A DNA stretch of 30,649 nt from an uncultured Mycoplasmatota bacterium (GTDB taxonomy: Bacteria > Bacillota_I > Bacilli_A > RF39 > UBA660), in contig CANDHX010000001.1 of the NCBI GenBank assembly GCA_947384645.1, forward strand, positions 1 through 30,649. Reading direction: 5' to 3'. The translations under genes and the position numbers were made by a program. The notes below the pieces were generated by a model that ran no database searches, had not been told where the DNA came from, and was given only the letters and a program-made list of their open reading frames with translations. Every line of letters begins with the position of its first letter. The stretch's first letter is position 1. Positions 28,717-30,649 of this stretch are shown piece after piece.

Positions 28717-29673
28717 TTAAAAGCCCCTATTTTTAAATAGTTTTTCAAAATCGTCACTTCCCAATATTTTGTTTGTTCCTACATTGGTTAAAAGATTTTT
28801 TAGGCACTCTAACATCTCTATTTTATTATAACCATTCTCATAAAGTCCAAATACTCCTTCTAACAAAACTTTGAAATCATCTCTCTTTGCTCCTTGACCC
28901 AATAAATCGAGGAATTTGGAAGAAATTAAAGGTACTCCATCGCTCGTTTTTAAATTTATAGTTTTCTCAATAGTGGAAAGTATTTTTTTAATGTATTCAT
29001 ATATATCCCCATAAACAGAAACCATTCTCATTACGTGCAAAGGATATATCTGTTCTAAGAAAAAACTTGCAATCTCTCCAATATATTTTATTAAACATAA
29101 AAGCTGTATTTTGGAATTATCTTTTTTGATGACATACTTTTTTCCATTTAAGACTAGATATATATAATCAGCACTTCCCTCATAATATGTTAAAACTTGT
29201 ATGCTGCTAGAAATCCTCATAATATCTTTTAAACTTAAGTTTTTTAATATGTCGCAAAACATATTGCCTTGAACCAAAATGCCTCTCGTATTATATAATT
29301 CATTTCTTTTAAAACACACTTCTAAAAGAGCTTCCTGCTTACATTTTACGATGTCTAATATTTGGCAATCCAAATCGACTAAGACATAAAGATTTTTTGT
29401 AGGAGCCAATAGAGCCAGTATTTCTCCATAAATATAAAAATCGTAATTGTTTATACCGAATTTTTGGCATACCCTTTTAAAGTTGATATCCTCTGGATAA
29501 AAATGTGCACTTCCTATTAAAGTGTAACTTCTATCGAACAGCAAAAACAAATCGTTTACTTCATCATAAACATAAACGGCATTTTTTATACAAATTGAAT
29601 TTTTATGATTTAAAGAAAGTCTTTTACAGCTTTCTATAAAGGCTTCATCATTTCTTACATATTCGATATCCAT
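28717..29673 (-). CDS. Hypothetical protein, unknown function
   Basis: Not recognised. 318 residues from the ATG at 29671-29673 (MDIEYVRNDE); an ATG two codons earlier has GAGGG touching it, whereas the later one has the usual 6-base spacing. Mostly alpha/beta, no signal peptide and no membrane helix, so probably cytoplasmic. The N-terminal half has many aromatic-rich beta-type strands (VYVYDEVNDLFLLFDR, YDFYIYGEILALL) and the C-terminal half is helical with Leu/Ile spacing. A stretch near 150-180 (LTYYEGSADYIYLVLNGKK) recalls the first strands of cyclic-nucleotide-binding domains, but the phosphate-binding cassette is absent. It has its own promoter at 29697-29725. Confidence 0.75.
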   Translation of the reverse strand: MDIEYVRNDEAFIESCKRLSLNHKNSICIKNAVYVYDEVNDLFLLFDRSYTLIGSAHFYPEDINFKRVCQKFGINNYDFYIYGEILALLAPTKNLYVLVDLDCQILDIVKCKQEALLEVCFKRNELYNTRGILVQGNMFCDILKNLSLKDIMRISSSIQVLTYYEGSADYIYLVLNGKKYVIKKDNSKIQLLCLIKYIGEIASFFLEQIYPLHVMRMVSVYGDIYEYIKKILSTIEKTINLKTSDGVPLISSKFLDLLGQGAKRDDFKVLLEGVFGLYENGYNKIEMLECLKNLLTNVGTNKILGSDDFEKLFKNRGF

Positions 29674-29696
29674 AGCCATCCCTCATATGAGAAGCT

Positions 29697-29725
29697 ATTC
29701 TATTATATTTAATTATCTAAGTCAA
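29697..29725 (-). promoter_or_regulatory. Promoter of the unknown protein gene
   Basis: TTGACT (29720-29725), 17-base spacer, TAGAAT (29697-29702) on the minus strand. Confidence 0.6.
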
Positions 29726-29945
29726 ATAAAATTTAAAATTGTCGTTAAGTTGGTATATGTTTTTTTTATAAAGTACCATATCTACCACAAGTAGCTATAC
29801 ATATTATAGATATATTACTACTATATATTCATAAACAAAATGTACGCTTACTAAAGTCAAAGGCTGTTTATCAAAGAAAGGAGAAATGAAAAAAAATTAA
29901 ATAAATATTGCATCATTTTAAATACAATTAAGGAGGTAAATTAAA
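29726..29945 (+). other. Leader region of the secreted protein gene
   Basis: About 220 bases without a credible gene. It holds an imperfect structure ATATCTA (29778-29784)/TAGATAT (29807-29813) and an AAAGGAG directly followed by a four-codon frame MKKN and stop (29886-29900), which is probably fortuitous. The true RBS is AAGGAGG at about 29931-29937. No convincing -35/-10 pair for the plus strand was found. Confidence 0.4.
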
Positions 29946-30628
29946 ATGAAAATTAAATCAGTAAAAATCATTGCTTTTCTCTTACTCGTAATAATTCCAA
30001 CGAACACTTTTGCTTTAAAAAGCATCAGTTTAGATAGAGAATTGACAGAAAAGGAATATCAGAATTTAACCAAAATCGGCCTGGACGATGAAACCATAAG
30101 TAACCTAGACCTTAAAGCGATAAACGAATATAAAGATGTCGAAACAGATGAACAAGTAACAGTTACTAAGTATTTTAAAGAAATAGAAGTCATGCCATTC
30201 TCTTTAAACCGAGAATCTAATTATGTGAATGTAGAAATTTCAGAACAGGAATACAATAGCTCTGAGTCTGAAATCGAAACTTTTGGAACTACCCATGAAA
30301 CAAATTATAAAAAATTGGAAATTAAATTATCTAAATCGGTCAATGACCCTTTAAGAATAGTGACATCCTCTCTAACGTGGAAAAAGCTTCCTAGTACAAA
30401 GAGTTATGACGTGTACGCATTTTTTGCTATATCTGGCATCATTAAAGTTCCAACTGCAACTCAAACGATGAGCGAATTAGTTGGAGACTCTAATAACAAC
30501 TGTACCTATACTCTCAATAAAAATAACGTAACTAATTATAGCAATACAAACTCTAACTGGAATAACTATGTCTATGGTCCTTCCATCTTGGGTTCTGGAA
30601 TTTCTATGCAATTAAATACTTCAACTAC
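29946..30628 (+). CDS. Secreted protein, unknown, cut by adapter at contig end
   Basis: The only long plus-strand gene. ATG at 29946-29948, RBS AAGGAGG nearby. A clear signal peptide (MKIKSVKIIAFLLLVIIPTN, then TFA, with cleavage likely after residue 23) is followed by an acidic linker-like region (TEKEYQNLTKIGLDDETISN, DLKAINEYKDVETDEQ) and a domain rich in Ser/Thr/Asn. That domain contains TKSYDVYAFFAISGI and SNNNCTYTLNKNNV. It is probably surface-exposed or extracellular. No catalytic motif or anchor is visible because the C-terminus is lost: genuine sequence ends at 30628, and codons beyond come from adapter. Function unknown. Confidence 0.75.
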
Positions 30629-30649
30629 AGATCGGAAGAGCGTCGTGTA
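30629..30649. other. Illumina TruSeq adapter at right contig end
   Basis: The last 21 bases (AGATCGGAAGAGCGTCGTGT plus A) match the reverse complement of the TruSeq universal adapter, i.e. read-through past the end of an insert. Together with 1-47 this shows untrimmed reads at both ends of the assembly. Confidence 0.97.

Noticed and set aside
28717..29673. Cyclic-nucleotide-binding domain in the unknown protein
   Set aside because: Only the first strands look similar; the phosphate-binding cassette with its Gly-Glu and Arg is missing.
29886..29900. Four-codon frame MKKN after AAAGGAG as a leader peptide
   Set aside because: The spacing of two bases is too short and the sequence is a plain A-run; probably chance in AT-rich DNA.
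29726..29945. Riboswitch or T-box before the secreted protein
   Set aside because: No conserved core of a known riboswitch or T-box and no terminator/antiterminator pair could be seen.
1..30649. Alternative genetic code with TGA as tryptophan
   Set aside because: TGA ends several genes exactly at their 4-base overlaps (rimI, tsaB), and tryptophan is encoded by TGG.
1..30649. CRISPR array, tRNA or rRNA gene
   Set aside because: No regularly spaced repeats, tRNA cloverleaf or rRNA sequence was found on either strand.

Overview
The window is about 30 kb of AT-rich DNA with almost every gene on the minus strand, Shine-Dalgarno starts, standard stops (TGA is a true stop in several overlapping gene pairs) and a CIRCE heat-shock operator. 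This points to a low-GC Bacillota, probably an uncultured host-associated Bacilli/Clostridia-type lineage; the species cannot be named from the sequence. Both ends carry Illumina TruSeq adapter sequence (1-47 and 30629-30649). The window is therefore an assembled contig with untrimmed adapters, and the first and last genes are cut by artefact rather than by biology.

Layout, left to right. (1) 48-3556: housekeeping block with a truncated ZIP metal transporter, an unknown membrane-anchored protein and the t6A tRNA-modification cluster tsaD, rimI, tsaB, tsaE; tsaE is separated by its own terminator. (2) 3574-4251: hsp20 under a near-consensus promoter with a perfect CIRCE palindrome. (3) 4304-7027: a small envelope/polysaccharide unit (glycosyltransferase, sugar nucleotidyltransferase, lipoprotein cyclophilin). 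(4) 7208-7587: a gene-poor stretch that looks like a compact type I toxin-antitoxin-like locus: a 25-residue hydrophobic peptide whose ribosome binding site can be masked by its own leader, facing a small RNA on the other strand with its own promoter and terminator. (5) 7751-18946: GtrA and winged-helix-like genes, then a tight operon of about 10 kb running from the ABC polysaccharide exporter (permease, ATPase) through two large glycosyltransferases, a GT-C type membrane glycosyltransferase, a UbiA-family polyprenyl-phosphate phosphoribosyltransferase, a HAD phosphatase-GtrA fusion and UDP-GlcNAc 2-epimerase. (6) 19033-22083: O-antigen polymerase/ligase-like gene, a decayed TnpB 3' end and a CpG-poor HEPN/Abi defence gene, which looks acquired. 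(7) 22145-29725: mixed genes (CmpB-like membrane protein, pseudouridine synthase, LytTR regulator with a degenerate receiver, PAP2 phosphatase, ABC exporter, NagZ-like glycosidase, unknown protein). (8) 29946-end: the only long plus-strand gene, a secreted protein cut by the adapter.

The most interesting functional reading is that the UbiA enzyme, the HAD-GtrA fusion and the GT-C protein form a complete lipid-linked pentofuranose route: build polyprenyl-phospho-5-phosphoribose, dephosphorylate it, flip it, and transfer the sugar outside the membrane. The downstream epimerase and the ABC exporter would build and export the polymer that receives it. No DprE1/DprE2 epimerase pair is present in the window, so the donor may stay as ribose instead of becoming arabinose. 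The second interesting element is the peptide/small-RNA locus at 7.2-7.6 kb, whose promoter block recurs upstream of the export operon at 19.05 kb.
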